NCBI RefSeq assembly: GCF_001889005.1
Contig: NZ_CP018153.1
Coordinates: forward strand, 840,501-904,500
Length of the DNA: 64,000 bases
Source of the DNA: Christiangramia salexigens
GTDB lineage: Bacteria > Bacteroidota > Bacteroidia > Flavobacteriales > Flavobacteriaceae
Direction of reading: 5' to 3'
A model generated the notes under the pieces. The model did no database searches and was not told the origin of the DNA. It was given only the letters and a program-made list of their open reading frames with translations. Positions within the stretch are counted from its first letter, which is position 1; each line of letters opens with the position of its first letter. Below are positions 8,555 to 16,955 of the stretch, in pieces. Made by a program: the position numbers and the translations under genes.

Positions 8555-9175
8555 ATGTGCTACAGAACTAAATTAAATTCAAAAATTGCTTCTATAGAAA
8601 AAGCCCTGGATGCCAAATTTATTGAACCCGATAGGTATAGACCTCAGAAAGAAATCAATGCATTCACCTTTATGGAAACACCTGTAATTACCAACGATAA
8701 TCCCGGAGAAATAAATATGTACCACTGGGGCTTGATTCCGTTTTGGGCTAAAGATGATAAAATAAAAAAAATGACCCTAAATTCAAAGATCGAAACAGCT
8801 TCAGAGAAACCGGCATTTCGTAATTCTGTTGAAAACCGATGTCTTATTATAGCCGATGGTTATTATGAGTGGCAATGGCTAGACTCGAAAGGAAAATCAA
8901 AGCAGAAATATCTGATCCAGCCTTCAGATCAAAAAATCTTCACTTTTGCCGGAATTTATTCAAACTGGAAGAATCCTGAAACCGGTGAACAGGTCAATTC
9001 ATATTCAATTTTAACTACAGAGGCTAATGAATTGATGAGTGAAATTCATAATAATAAAAAACGAATGCCTGTGGTATTAAAACCCAATGATCAAAAAGCA
9101 TGGCTTAATGGCGATGAGATCCAAAAATTTTCTTTTCCCTATGAAGTTGATCTTAAGGCTCAAAAAGTAAGTTGA
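8555..9175 (+). CDS. SOS response-associated peptidase (SRAP/YedK/HMCES family)
   Basis: A 206-residue SRAP protein. The initiator Met is followed by the invariant Cys2 (MCYRT), which after Met removal forms a stable thiazolidine crosslink with abasic sites in single-stranded DNA. Other active-site residues are in place: Asn76 in TLNSKIETA, Glu105 in DGYYEW, and His165 in the IHNNKKRMPVVL block. The WGLIPFWAKD core is also typical. The role is protection of abasic sites at replication forks. The start is fixed by the need for Cys at position 2. It is a single gene with no SOS box that I could identify. Confidence 0.93.
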   Translation: MCYRTKLNSKIASIEKALDAKFIEPDRYRPQKEINAFTFMETPVITNDNPGEINMYHWGLIPFWAKDDKIKKMTLNSKIETASEKPAFRNSVENRCLIIADGYYEWQWLDSKGKSKQKYLIQPSDQKIFTFAGIYSNWKNPETGEQVNSYSILTTEANELMSEIHNNKKRMPVVLKPNDQKAWLNGDEIQKFSFPYEVDLKAQKVS

Positions 9176-9196
9176 ATTCTAGAATAATCAGCATTT

Positions 9197-9637
9197 TTAA
9201 TTTATTACGCTACCGTCTTCACGAAATTCAACATCCATATTTTTCCCTTCTTGTTTAAATTCCACGTCGAAAAAAATTCCTTTTTTTGCACTTTCCACAC
9301 GTTCAACTTCCGTAATCTCATAATCGGAGTACTCCTCCTCTATTTTCTTTTTAATGGCATCCGGTAGATTTTCTTTTTTGATGTCATTCTCTGTTTCTAC
9401 CCAGGATCCATCTGCATTAAAATCGGCCCTATATTTTTCCCCATCTATCTTAAAATGAGACTCCCAGTAACCATGATCATCCTGTTCCCAGTCGGGATCC
9501 GTTTCTCCGGGATATTTTTTTATAAAAGCAGATTGAACGGCCTCTGGTACTCCAGTGTTATTATCTTCCTTCTTTTCCTGACAACTTAGTAATCCCACCG
9601 ATAGACATCCAACAATAAATAAGGGTAATTTTCTCAT
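9197..9637 (-). CDS. PepSY-like lipoprotein (DUF2874 type)
   Basis: A 146-residue lipoprotein. The N-terminal signal ends in the lipobox LLSCQ with Cys19 as the acylation site. Two copies of a PepSY-like beta-lactamase-inhibitor-type unit follow. Each runs from a helix, VPEAVQSAFIKKYPG or LPDAIKKKIEEEYSD, into strands with the pattern DxxGxWESHFKIDGEKYRA or VEFKQEGKNMDVEFREDGS. Such proteins are common in Bacteroidota, probably periplasmic and of unknown binding function. A TTG at 9643 extends the frame by two residues, but the ATG at 9637 gives the natural signal peptide MRKLPLF. It converges with the SRAP gene. Confidence 0.78.
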   Translation of the reverse strand: MRKLPLFIVGCLSVGLLSCQEKKEDNNTGVPEAVQSAFIKKYPGETDPDWEQDDHGYWESHFKIDGEKYRADFNADGSWVETENDIKKENLPDAIKKKIEEEYSDYEITEVERVESAKKGIFFDVEFKQEGKNMDVEFREDGSVIN

Positions 9638-9780
9638 GATCAATATTTTCTATAAATCTAAACAGCACTTTAAAATTACTCCGCTAAGGATTTCATAAAA
9701 TTTACTATATTTACACTTAACCTACACTAAATAAGGCGCTTAGTCGCTTTTTAATCTCTTTTTTCACTTAAAACTTTATT

Positions 9781-12087
9781 ATGAGAATGCAATTATTAAA
9801 ATTGCCGCTAATCCTTTTGTTTATAGGGGTGTCGGTTATGCAAGCACAGGAACTTGAGGGTACCTGGAAAGGAAAACTTTTAGTACAGGGTACAGAACTG
9901 CCTTTGAGTTTTGATATTGATAAACAACAGGATGACACCTATAAAGGCACGATGGACAGTCCGGCTCAAAATGCTTTTGGAATGGAACTGGACGAATTGG
10001 TATTAGAGAAAGATTCTGTCACTTTTACTTATAATCAATTCGGAATAGAATATAAAGGGAAGCTTAACAATGGCGTTATAGATGGAATTTTCTCTCAAGG
10101 AGGCCAAAAATTCGATTTATCATTAACTAAAAGCCTGAAAACTGTTCCGGGAAATCAAAGCCTTCCTACTTCGGGGGCCGAGCTTACTAAACTTGCCAAT
10201 TGGGACAGCGGGAATTATAAGTATAAAGTAGAGGATTATTTTGCGAGACCTAAGGCGAGAACATTTCGGTTCTCCCCTAACGGAAAATATGTTTCTTATA
10301 GAGAAAAAGATGACAACAACAAGAATCATATCTACGTAAAAGACCTTGAAACTAATGAAATAACCAGGGCTATTGAAGAAAAAGAGGAATTGATCAGAGG
10401 ATACTTATGGGCAAACAATGAACGTCTTTTATATATTATGGATAAGGGTGGAAATGAAAATTATCATTTGTTTGCTGCGAATATCGATGGATCAGACCAA
10501 AGCGAATTAACTCCATATAATGATGTTCAGGTTAATCTTCTCAATGAGCTGAAGGAAGATAAGGACCATATTATCATTGGAATGAATAAGAATAATCCTC
10601 AGGTCTTTGAGCCTTATAAGATCAATATTAAAGATGGAAAACTTGAGCAATTATTTACTAATTCCGATCCTCAAAATCCTATTGTAAATTATTTGTTTGA
10701 TAAGGACGGAAAACTAAGAGGTTTCGCCCGACTACGGGAAGGAATCTATATTGATCTTTATTATTCAACGAATGACAAGGATTATGAAGTAGTTAAAAAA
10801 ATAAAATGGGATGATACCTTTAGCCCGGAGCTCTCCTACTCTAGCGAAAATCCTCACGAGGTTTATTTGGTATCTAATTTAAATTCAGATAAGAGTGAAG
10901 TTTATAGATATGATCTGAAAGAGAATAAAGAATTGGAAAAGTTATTCTCCAATAAGGATTATGATATTTCAGGGGTTTCATTATCCCGCAACAGAAATTA
11001 TGAATTGGATTACTATACTTACGAAGGAGAAAAACAGGAAATAGTTCCGGTAAGCAACTATTATAAAAAACTTCACAAAAATATCATCGATAAATTCCCG
11101 GGCATGAACTACTCCATAGCCGATAAAACAGATGATGAGAGCAAGTACCTTGTATTTGTTCAAAGTGATAAAGTTTATGGAGAATACTGGTCTTTAGATC
11201 AAAAAACAGGAGGTTTCGAGAAAGTCTACAATCTTATGCCTCAGTTAAAACCAGAGGATATGGCTGAGATGAAAGCCATAACATTTATGAGCCGGGATGG
11301 TAAAAAAATTCATGGTTACATAACCCTACCTAAATCTGCATTAAATGGAGAAATTGTACCCGTGATAGTAAATCCTCATGGTGGTCCTCAGGGTGTCCGT
11401 GATTCCTGGGGTTTTAATCCTGAAGCGCAATTGTTCGCCAGTCGGGGTTATGCAACCTTACAGGTGAATTTCAGGATTTCAGGAGGTTATGGCAAAGAAT
11501 TTTTGAAATCAGGTTTCAAACAAATTGGGCGTAAAGCTATGGACGATGTTGAAGATGGATTGGCTTATGTAGTTAAGCAAGGATGGGTAGATAAAGATAG
11601 AGCGGCAATTTACGGTGGAAGTCATGGCGGATATGCTGTTTTGAGAGGTCTTACCAAAACTCCGGATCTTTATGCCTGTGGAGTGGATTATGTTGGAGTT
11701 TCGAACCTTTTTACATTTATGGAAACTATTCCACCTTACTGGAAACCTTATGAATCCATTTTAAAAGAAATCTGGTATGATTCTACAATCCCTGAAGAAA
11801 AAGCAATAATGGAGGAAGTCTCACCGGTCTATCACATCGATAAGATCGTAAAACCGTTGTTGGTTATTCAGGGAGCAAATGATCCAAGAGTGAATATTGA
11901 CGAGTCAGATCAAATCGTTTCTGCTTTAAGAGCCAGAGGAATTGATGTTCCCTATATGGTGAAATATGATGAAGGTCACGGTTTTGCTAAAGAAGAAAAT
12001 AGTATAGAACTATATAAAACCATGATCGGTTTTCTAGCTAAAAATTTAAAGACCAGAGAAATTCAGGTTGAAGAATTAAAGAATTGA
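9781..12087 (+). CDS. Secreted prolyl oligopeptidase-family (S9) peptidase with extra N-terminal domain
   Basis: A 768-residue exported serine peptidase. A signal peptide (about 1-22, ending MQAQ) precedes a roughly 90-residue beta-rich domain (LEGTWKGKLLVQGTELPLSF onward) often seen fused to alpha/beta hydrolases in this phylum. Then comes a seven-bladed-propeller-like region (about 150-480) and the S9 catalytic domain. The triad is visible: Ser614 in YGGSHGGYAV, Asp701 in GANDPRVN, His733 in DEGHGFAKEEN. It should cleave short peptides in the periplasm (acylaminoacyl-peptidase/DPP-like). Single gene, followed by its own terminator at 12110-12140. Confidence 0.9.
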   Translation: MRMQLLKLPLILLFIGVSVMQAQELEGTWKGKLLVQGTELPLSFDIDKQQDDTYKGTMDSPAQNAFGMELDELVLEKDSVTFTYNQFGIEYKGKLNNGVIDGIFSQGGQKFDLSLTKSLKTVPGNQSLPTSGAELTKLANWDSGNYKYKVEDYFARPKARTFRFSPNGKYVSYREKDDNNKNHIYVKDLETNEITRAIEEKEELIRGYLWANNERLLYIMDKGGNENYHLFAANIDGSDQSELTPYNDVQVNLLNELKEDKDHIIIGMNKNNPQVFEPYKINIKDGKLEQLFTNSDPQNPIVNYLFDKDGKLRGFARLREGIYIDLYYSTNDKDYEVVKKIKWDDTFSPELSYSSENPHEVYLVSNLNSDKSEVYRYDLKENKELEKLFSNKDYDISGVSLSRNRNYELDYYTYEGEKQEIVPVSNYYKKLHKNIIDKFPGMNYSIADKTDDESKYLVFVQSDKVYGEYWSLDQKTGGFEKVYNLMPQLKPEDMAEMKAITFMSRDGKKIHGYITLPKSALNGEIVPVIVNPHGGPQGVRDSWGFNPEAQLFASRGYATLQVNFRISGGYGKEFLKSGFKQIGRKAMDDVEDGLAYVVKQGWVDKDRAAIYGGSHGGYAVLRGLTKTPDLYACGVDYVGVSNLFTFMETIPPYWKPYESILKEIWYDSTIPEEKAIMEEVSPVYHIDKIVKPLLVIQGANDPRVNIDESDQIVSALRARGIDVPYMVKYDEGHGFAKEENSIELYKTMIGFLAKNLKTREIQVEELKN

Positions 12088-12109
12088 GTTAGAATTCATT
12101 TCTTTTATA

Positions 12110-12140
12110 AACATCCCTCTTGTGAGGGATGTTTTATTTT
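12110..12140 (+). terminator. Intrinsic terminator of the S9 peptidase gene
   Basis: ACATCCCTC (12111-12119) pairs with GAGGGATGT (12124-12132) around a TTGT loop and is followed by a T-rich tail. It is 22 nt after the stop codon. Confidence 0.85.
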
Positions 12141-12176
12141 ATATCCAAATGTCCTGATTCAATTAATAAAGTGCCG

Positions 12177-13235
12177 TTAATCTGAAAATTGTTTTTTACT
12201 GAATAGGATTCCTATAGGTTTCAACTCCTGAATATTTAGAAAAACTACGGTAAGTATGCCCATGATCGGAATAGCCAGAATCATACCTATGATGCCCCAT
12301 AACATATTTCCCAGAATCACTACTAAAATCACAAAAAACGGATGTACATCTACCCTATCCCCTATTACATAAGGTTGTAGGATGTAGCTTTCTACAAATT
12401 GGGCAAGCGTAAATGTAATAGCAATCCCAATTAAAACCGTAGGGTTTCCAGAAGTTAAATATCCAAATACCACAGCCATACCAAGACCTATTATATTTCC
12501 TACATATGGGACTAAAGTTAAAACAGCTGCAATAACGCTTACCAGTATAAAATTATCAACTCCCGAGATACCTAATCCAATGGAATAAAGTATAGCAAGT
12601 AAGCCCATAAGCATTAATTTCCCAATTAAATACTGTGGTGCAACTTTCGTAGATTTTGAAATAATAGATTTTACTCGTTCGTCTTTATCGTCTGGAAATA
12701 TTCGCAGAAGGAAGTTCTTAAAAATATGACGATAATTAAGGAGGAAGAATATATAGACAAAAGTTAAGAGGTAATTTGCTGTAAACCCGGTTAATTTACC
12801 CATAAAACTCGTGATCGTATTGCTCGTAGAAGAAAAGGAAGTTAACATAGACGAGCTTTCATTTTTCGCTTCCTTAAGATCGTTTTGATTAAGTGGTGTA
12901 TGCTCCAGGGCAAAATTCTTTACCTGTTCAACTTTTGGCGCCATGGTTTCCTTTATCTTAGGCCAGTCTTTTGCCAGACTTCTAACCTGAAAGGATACCA
13001 AAGCCATAAGTCCGATTGAAATAACGAACAATAGAAGACTATTGAGCAAAGACGCCAGAGGCCGTTTCATCAGTTTTTCTAATCGCTGGGATAATGGTAA
13101 TACCACAAGACTAAGAATAACTGCAGTTAGCAAGGGAGCTAAAAAGCCCTTCGCTTTGAATAATCCCAAAATTAAAAAATAGGTAAATACTACTGCAGCG
13201 GTTAATAAGTAAAATAGCCGGTTATTAAATTTCAT
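12177..13235 (-). CDS. AI-2E family transporter (PerM/YdiK-type)
   Basis: A 352-residue polytopic inner-membrane protein. Two N-terminal membrane segments (about 9-48) and a third (about 62-85) are followed by a soluble, partly coiled region (about 90-135). The conserved C-terminal membrane half contains the family landmarks FVYIFFLLNYRH, PQYLIGKLMLMGLLAILYSIGLGISG and VLTLVPYVGNIIGLGMAV, ending in LWGIIGMILAIPIMGILTV. The family is named for autoinducer-2 export but includes permeases of other or unknown substrates. No signalling genes are nearby, so an AI-2 role is not supported here. Divergent from the CDF transporter gene. Confidence 0.88.
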   Translation of the reverse strand: MKFNNRLFYLLTAAVVFTYFLILGLFKAKGFLAPLLTAVILSLVVLPLSQRLEKLMKRPLASLLNSLLLFVISIGLMALVSFQVRSLAKDWPKIKETMAPKVEQVKNFALEHTPLNQNDLKEAKNESSSMLTSFSSTSNTITSFMGKLTGFTANYLLTFVYIFFLLNYRHIFKNFLLRIFPDDKDERVKSIISKSTKVAPQYLIGKLMLMGLLAILYSIGLGISGVDNFILVSVIAAVLTLVPYVGNIIGLGMAVVFGYLTSGNPTVLIGIAITFTLAQFVESYILQPYVIGDRVDVHPFFVILVVILGNMLWGIIGMILAIPIMGILTVVFLNIQELKPIGILFSKKQFSD

Positions 13236-13356
13236 TAGATCTTATTGGTAGTTAGCAGATCTAATATCGGAAATGTTTAACCCAATTTCTATTAAAGAAA
13301 TCAAAAAGCCGTTCTAAAATATTCAGATAATCGTAATTTGAGCAAAATTTCATTTT

Positions 13357-14271
13357 ATGGCAGCTGGAGGATCTAATATAGCTATATATGGCGCTATTGG
13401 CGCGAATTTATTAATAGCGATAAGTAAGTTTGTAGCATCATTTTTCACAGGAAGTTCTGCAATGCTCGCAGAAGGTATACATTCGCTCGTGGATACCGGT
13501 AACGGACTTCTATTATTGCTGGGCATTAAACGTTCCAAACAAAAACCTGACAATCAGCATCCATTTGGATACGGCAAGGAGGTTTACTTCTGGAGTTTCG
13601 TGGTAAGTATCTTGATTTTCGCCCTAGGTGGAGGCTTTGCAATTTACGAAGGTATTCATGCTTTACAGGACCCACATGTTGTTGAAGATCCAACCTGGAA
13701 TTACGTTGTGCTAGGAGCTGCCATTGTTTTTGAAGGGATAGCTCTTTATCTAGCCCTTAAGGCATTTAATAAAGCAAGGGCTCATCAGTCTAAAAACATA
13801 ATCAAAAATATCATTAAAAGTAAGGATGCCGCTACATTTGCGGTGATCATTGAAGATACTGCTGCAGTTATTGGGTTATGTGTGGCTCTAATAGGCGTTT
13901 TCCTTTCCCAACAACTAAATAATCCTTATCTGGATGGTGCTGCATCTATTGTAATTGGAGCTATTCTACTAGGTGTTGCAACCTTCCTGGCTAGAGAAAG
14001 CAAAGCTTTACTTATTGGAGAAAGCGCTCACCCTGAAGTTATTAATAGTGTTGATCAAATCATTACTTCAAATCCAAATATTAAAGCCTCCAATTACCCC
14101 CAAACCATGCATTTTGGCCCACATAAAATTCTGGTAATCGTCGAGGTAGATGTAAAAGATGAATTAGAGCTGATGGAATCAGAGGCTACTGTAAATGAGT
14201 TAAGAACAAAAATCATGGAACAGCATACTGAAATTAAGGAAGTCTATATTCAAACAACCAATGATATATAA
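13357..14271 (+). CDS. Cation diffusion facilitator (CDF) family transporter
   Basis: A 304-residue CDF-fold antiporter with six membrane segments and a C-terminal cytoplasmic domain (about 215-304). The first metal-site half is HSLVDTGNG (His42, Asp46). HPFGYGKEVYFW follows the second membrane segment and is diagnostic of one CDF subgroup. The second half of the site, AVIIEDTAAVIGL, carries Glu-Asp instead of the usual HxxxD, as in the ZNT9-like branch, so the transported ion (Zn, Mn, Fe or Co) should not be guessed. It works at the inner membrane by proton exchange. Divergent from the AI-2E permease gene, and followed by a terminator shared with the cold-shock genes. Confidence 0.9.
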   Translation: MAAGGSNIAIYGAIGANLLIAISKFVASFFTGSSAMLAEGIHSLVDTGNGLLLLLGIKRSKQKPDNQHPFGYGKEVYFWSFVVSILIFALGGGFAIYEGIHALQDPHVVEDPTWNYVVLGAAIVFEGIALYLALKAFNKARAHQSKNIIKNIIKSKDAATFAVIIEDTAAVIGLCVALIGVFLSQQLNNPYLDGAASIVIGAILLGVATFLARESKALLIGESAHPEVINSVDQIITSNPNIKASNYPQTMHFGPHKILVIVEVDVKDELELMESEATVNELRTKIMEQHTEIKEVYIQTTNDI

Positions 14272-14311
14272 AGTCATTTTTCAATAAAGTCCAGTTCTGA
14301 TTTACTGGTAC

Positions 14312-14345
14312 AAAAAAAAGCCATCTTAAAAAAGATGGCTTTTTA
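14312..14345. terminator. Bidirectional intrinsic terminator between CDF and csp genes
   Basis: AAAAGCCATCTT and AAGATGGCTTTT form a stem around a short A-rich loop, with A and T runs on either side. It ends the CDF transcript on the plus strand and the cold-shock array transcript on the minus strand. Confidence 0.88.
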
Positions 14346-14366
14346 TATTAAAAAAGTTTTGACTAA

Positions 14367-14561
14367 TTAGTCAATTAACTCAACGTTTACAGCGTTAAGA
14401 CCTTTCTTTCCTTGTTCAACTTCAAACTGAACTCTATCGTCTTCACGAACGTCGTCAATAAGACCACTCATGTGTACGAAGATGTCCTCGCTTGAATCGT
14501 CAGCTTTAATAAAACCAAATCCTTTAGTTGTATTGAAAAACTTTACTTTACCTTCTTGCAT
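14367..14561 (-). CDS. Cold-shock protein, array copy 1 (last transcribed)
   Basis: A 64-residue CspA-type protein made of one cold-shock OB-fold. RNP1 is KGFGFI (13-18) and RNP2 is IFVHM (27-31). It binds single-stranded RNA/DNA and melts mRNA structure at low temperature. Copy 1 is the 3'-most gene of four tandem copies on the minus strand and sits next to the terminator. Its 5' part and leader match copies 2 and 3, but its 3' end, including the last codons and stop region, has several base differences from all the others, almost all synonymous. A leader of about 100 nt separates it from copy 2. Confidence 0.95.
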   Translation of the reverse strand: MQEGKVKFFNTTKGFGFIKADDSSEDIFVHMSGLIDDVREDDRVQFEVEQGKKGLNAVNVELID

Positions 14562-14665
14562 TACTATACTTATTATAAATTATTATTGCTGCTACGTTTG
14601 TTTATAGATCGTGTAACATCCAATCTCAATTACTTTATAAACTTTATATGAAAGCCTTAAACTAA

Positions 14666-14860
14666 TTAGTCGATAAGTTCAACGTTTACCGCGTTTAGGC
14701 CTTTTTTACCTTGTTCTACTTCAAACTGAACTCTATCGTCTTCACGAATGTCGTCAATAAGACCACTCATGTGTACGAAGATGTCCTCGCTTGAATCGTC
14801 AGCTTTAATAAAACCAAATCCTTTAGTTGTATTGAAAAACTTTACTTTACCTTCTTGCAT
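14666..14860 (-). CDS. Cold-shock protein, array copy 2
   Basis: A 64-residue CspA-type protein, identical to copy 1 except Ile for Val at residue 38 (DDIRED). It has the same RNP1 and RNP2 motifs. At the DNA level its 5' two-thirds and leader are like copy 1, and its 3' third is like copy 4, so it is a hybrid. The repeat unit (leader plus gene) is about 300 nt. No terminator is visible between copies, so read-through from the upstream copy is possible; each copy also carries the same leader and could have its own promoter. Confidence 0.95.
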   Translation of the reverse strand: MQEGKVKFFNTTKGFGFIKADDSSEDIFVHMSGLIDDIREDDRVQFEVEQGKKGLNAVNVELID

Positions 14861-14965
14861 TACTATACTTATTATAAATTATTATTGCTGCTACGTTTGT
14901 TTATAGATCGTGTAACATCCAATCTCAATTACTTTATAAAACTTTATATGAAAGCCTTAAACTAA

Positions 14966-15160
14966 TTAGTCGATAAGTTCAACGTTTACCGCGTTTAGGC
15001 CTTTTTTACCTTGTTCTACTTCAAACTGAACTCTATCGTCTTCACGAACGTCGTCAATAAGACCACTCATGTGTACGAAGATGTCCTCGCTTGAATCGTC
15101 AGCTTTAATAAAACCAAATCCTTTAGTTGTATTGAAAAACTTTACTTTACCTTCTTGCAT
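14966..15160 (-). CDS. Cold-shock protein, array copy 3
   Basis: A 64-residue CspA-type protein whose sequence is the same as copy 1. It lies exactly 300 nt from copy 2 and differs from it by a single base within the gene (AACG/AATG). As in copy 2, the 5' part resembles copy 1 and the 3' part resembles copy 4. The leader contains TATAAAgtTTTATA on the coding strand, a 14-nt near-palindrome shared by the leaders of copies 1-3 (one base shorter before copy 1) but absent before copy 4. Confidence 0.95.
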   Translation of the reverse strand: MQEGKVKFFNTTKGFGFIKADDSSEDIFVHMSGLIDDVREDDRVQFEVEQGKKGLNAVNVELID

Positions 15161-15265
15161 TACTATACTTATTATAAATTATTATTGCTGCTACGTTTGT
15201 TTATAGATCGTGTAACATCCAATCTCAATTACTTTATAAAACTTTATATGAAAGCCTTAAACTAA

Positions 15266-15460
15266 TTAGTCGATAAGTTCAACGTTTACCGCGTTTAGGC
15301 CTTTTTTACCTTGTTCTACTTCAAACTGAACTCTATCGTCTTCACGTATGTCGTCAATAAGACCACTCATGTGTACAAAGATGTCCTCGTTTGAATCATC
15401 AGCTTTAATAAAACCAAATCCCTTGGTTGTATTGAAAAACTTTACTTTACCTTCTTGCAT
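15266..15460 (-). CDS. Cold-shock protein, array copy 4 (first transcribed)
   Basis: A 64-residue CspA-type protein with Asn for Ser at residue 24 and Ile at residue 38 relative to copy 1. It is the 5'-most gene of the array, 66 nt downstream of the desaturase stop, so desaturase and array may be one transcript. Its leader is different from those of copies 1-3, and its 5' coding part has several unique synonymous bases. Its 3' part is identical to copies 2 and 3. It therefore represents one parental type of the array. Confidence 0.95.
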   Translation of the reverse strand: MQEGKVKFFNTTKGFGFIKADDSNEDIFVHMSGLIDDIREDDRVQFEVEQGKKGLNAVNVELID

Positions 15461-15526
15461 TACTATACTTGTTATAATTGTTATTTTGCCGCCTTTATTT
15501 ACAGATTGTGCGACAACAATCCTAAG

Positions 15527-16510
15527 TTAACCTATTCTCAGGTTGTCCGGCTTACCCAAATTACGAAGCATTTTAAAATGCTCTCCTACGGCCGATACAA
15601 ATGTGTGTTTATTATGATATGGTAATCCATATTCTTTAGCAGTCTCAGCTACTATATGTGATATTTTTCTATAATGAACATGACAAATATTTGGTAATAA
15701 ATGATGTTCGATCTGGTAATTCAAGCCTCCAATGAACCAGGAAAATAATTTGCTTTTCGGAGAAAAATTACTGGTAGTCATTAATTGATGCGTTGCCCAG
15801 TCCCCTGCGATTAATCCGTCTTCGTCAGGCAACGGATATTCTGTTGTAGGCACAATATGAGCCAACTGGAAAACTGTTGTAATTAGAAGACCTGTTACAA
15901 AATGCATTGTAATAAATGCCAGAATAACGATCCAGGCTGCTAAAGGAACCATGATAATTGGAAGCACAAGCACAAAAGTGAATGATGCTATTTTCCATGC
16001 AATTACCTTTATCAATTCTTTGGTAAAGACAGATTTTTCCTGAAAAAATCCCATCTTTTTATACCGGAGCATTCTAACAAAATCCTTAGCAGTAACCCAG
16101 GATACTGTGGAAAGCCCGTAAAAGAACCATGAATAAATATGCTGAAATCTATGAATGCGATATCTTTTAGTATGTGGTGTAAACCTTAAGAAGAAAGGAG
16201 GATTAATATCATCATCTGCTTCTTCTACGTTTGTAAAGGTATGATGCAACACATTATGCTGGATCTTCCAAACACTATCGTTAGCACCAATAAGGTTAAG
16301 GGTATAACCTAAATACTTGTTCACTTTTTGGTTTTTAGAATACGAATTATGGATGGCATCATGCATGATTCCCATTCCAATTCCTGCCATTCCGAAACCA
16401 CTTATCACATATAATGTAAACAATAACCAAACACTGCTTACTATGCCGGTATTCAAAATAATCAAAGGCACGATAAATACCATTAGCATAAGGATCGTTT
16501 TCACAACCAT
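15527..16510 (-). CDS. Membrane fatty-acid (acyl-CoA/acyl-lipid) desaturase
   Basis: An integral-membrane di-iron desaturase with the three histidine boxes: HDAIH (about 50-54 from the listed start), HNVLHH (about 85-90), and QIEHH near residue 268 together with NICHVHY. The Gln in the third box places it near front-end or linoleoyl-type desaturases. It introduces a double bond in acyl chains and raises membrane fluidity. The ATG at 16510 is probably internal: the frame stays open for about 50 codons upstream and encodes a plausible family N-terminus (NNPKFAQRRGSEFSKTLRSR), but no ATG, GTG or TTG occurs there before the stop at 16661-16663. The true start may be non-standard (ATA at 16648 or ATC near 16622). 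Next to four csp genes, which fits cold adaptation. Confidence 0.9.
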   Translation of the reverse strand: MVVKTILMLMVFIVPLIILNTGIVSSVWLLFTLYVISGFGMAGIGMGIMHDAIHNSYSKNQKVNKYLGYTLNLIGANDSVWKIQHNVLHHTFTNVEEADDDINPPFFLRFTPHTKRYRIHRFQHIYSWFFYGLSTVSWVTAKDFVRMLRYKKMGFFQEKSVFTKELIKVIAWKIASFTFVLVLPIIMVPLAAWIVILAFITMHFVTGLLITTVFQLAHIVPTTEYPLPDEDGLIAGDWATHQLMTTSNFSPKSKLFSWFIGGLNYQIEHHLLPNICHVHYRKISHIVAETAKEYGLPYHNKHTFVSAVGEHFKMLRNLGKPDNLRIG

Positions 16511-16734
16511 GCTCGTATTCGCGTGTTTACTGATATTATTTTTTTTGAAATAGGAATTTACCCGGCTTCTTAGAGTCTTGGAAAATTCAGAGCCCCGACG
16601 TTGGGCAAATTTTGGATTATTGATACTGGTACTATTTAATTTCTTTATTTGTCTTAATACTCAAGTGAAACATTACTTGGATAATCCTGGGTAGGATTTA
16701 TAAAAGTGAAGGATACTAAACTATTTTAACGGTA

Positions 16735-16742
16735 CAAATGTA
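16735..16742 (-). promoter_or_regulatory. Candidate -7 box upstream of the desaturase gene
   Basis: TACATTTG on the minus strand matches the Bacteroidota -7 consensus TANNTTTG exactly. No good TTTG is found 19-21 nt further upstream. Transcription would begin near 16728, leaving a leader of roughly 80-110 nt before any non-standard start of the extended desaturase frame. Confidence 0.4.
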
Positions 16743-16899
16743 AGACAATTAATTAAGAATAATACTATTAATGGGATTTTATTTAAATTTTCTGAAAATC
16801 ATGCCTTATAAAACAGTAGTTCGGTATTTTAAAATAAGCATTATTCAGGGATATGGAGCTTGAATGTCAGTGATTAGTAGGTATGGAGAAAATAGGATA

Positions 16900-16933
16900 A
16901 AAAAAACTCCATCTGAAAAGATGGAGTTTTAAA
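16900..16933 (-). terminator. Intrinsic terminator of the KR-rich cold-shock-domain gene
   Basis: AAAACTCCATCT (16903-16914) pairs with AGATGGAGTTTT (16919-16930) around a GAAA tetraloop, with A and T runs outside. It lies 23 nt past the stop codon of the minus-strand gene. Confidence 0.88.
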
Positions 16934-16955
16934 ATCGTTATATAAGAAAACTTAC

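Larger units (their letters stand above)
14367..15460 (-). repeat. Tandem array of about 300-nt cold-shock gene units
   Basis: Four copies of a leader-plus-csp unit in head-to-tail order, with periods of 299, 300 and 300 nt. The single-base period difference is in the A-run of the leader (ACTTTATAAACTTT versus ACTTTATAAAACTTT). Copies 2 and 3 are nearly identical over the whole unit. The array is a hot spot for recombination and a likely place for assembly errors or copy-number variation between strains. Confidence 0.95.

Noticed and set aside
12177..13235. Taking the AI-2E family protein as proof of quorum sensing
   Set aside because: The family name is historical and covers many permeases; no LuxS or receptor gene is seen in the window.
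14367..15460. Direct repeats that might be a CRISPR array
   Set aside because: The 300-nt units are whole csp genes with leaders, not short repeats with unique spacers, and no cas gene is present.
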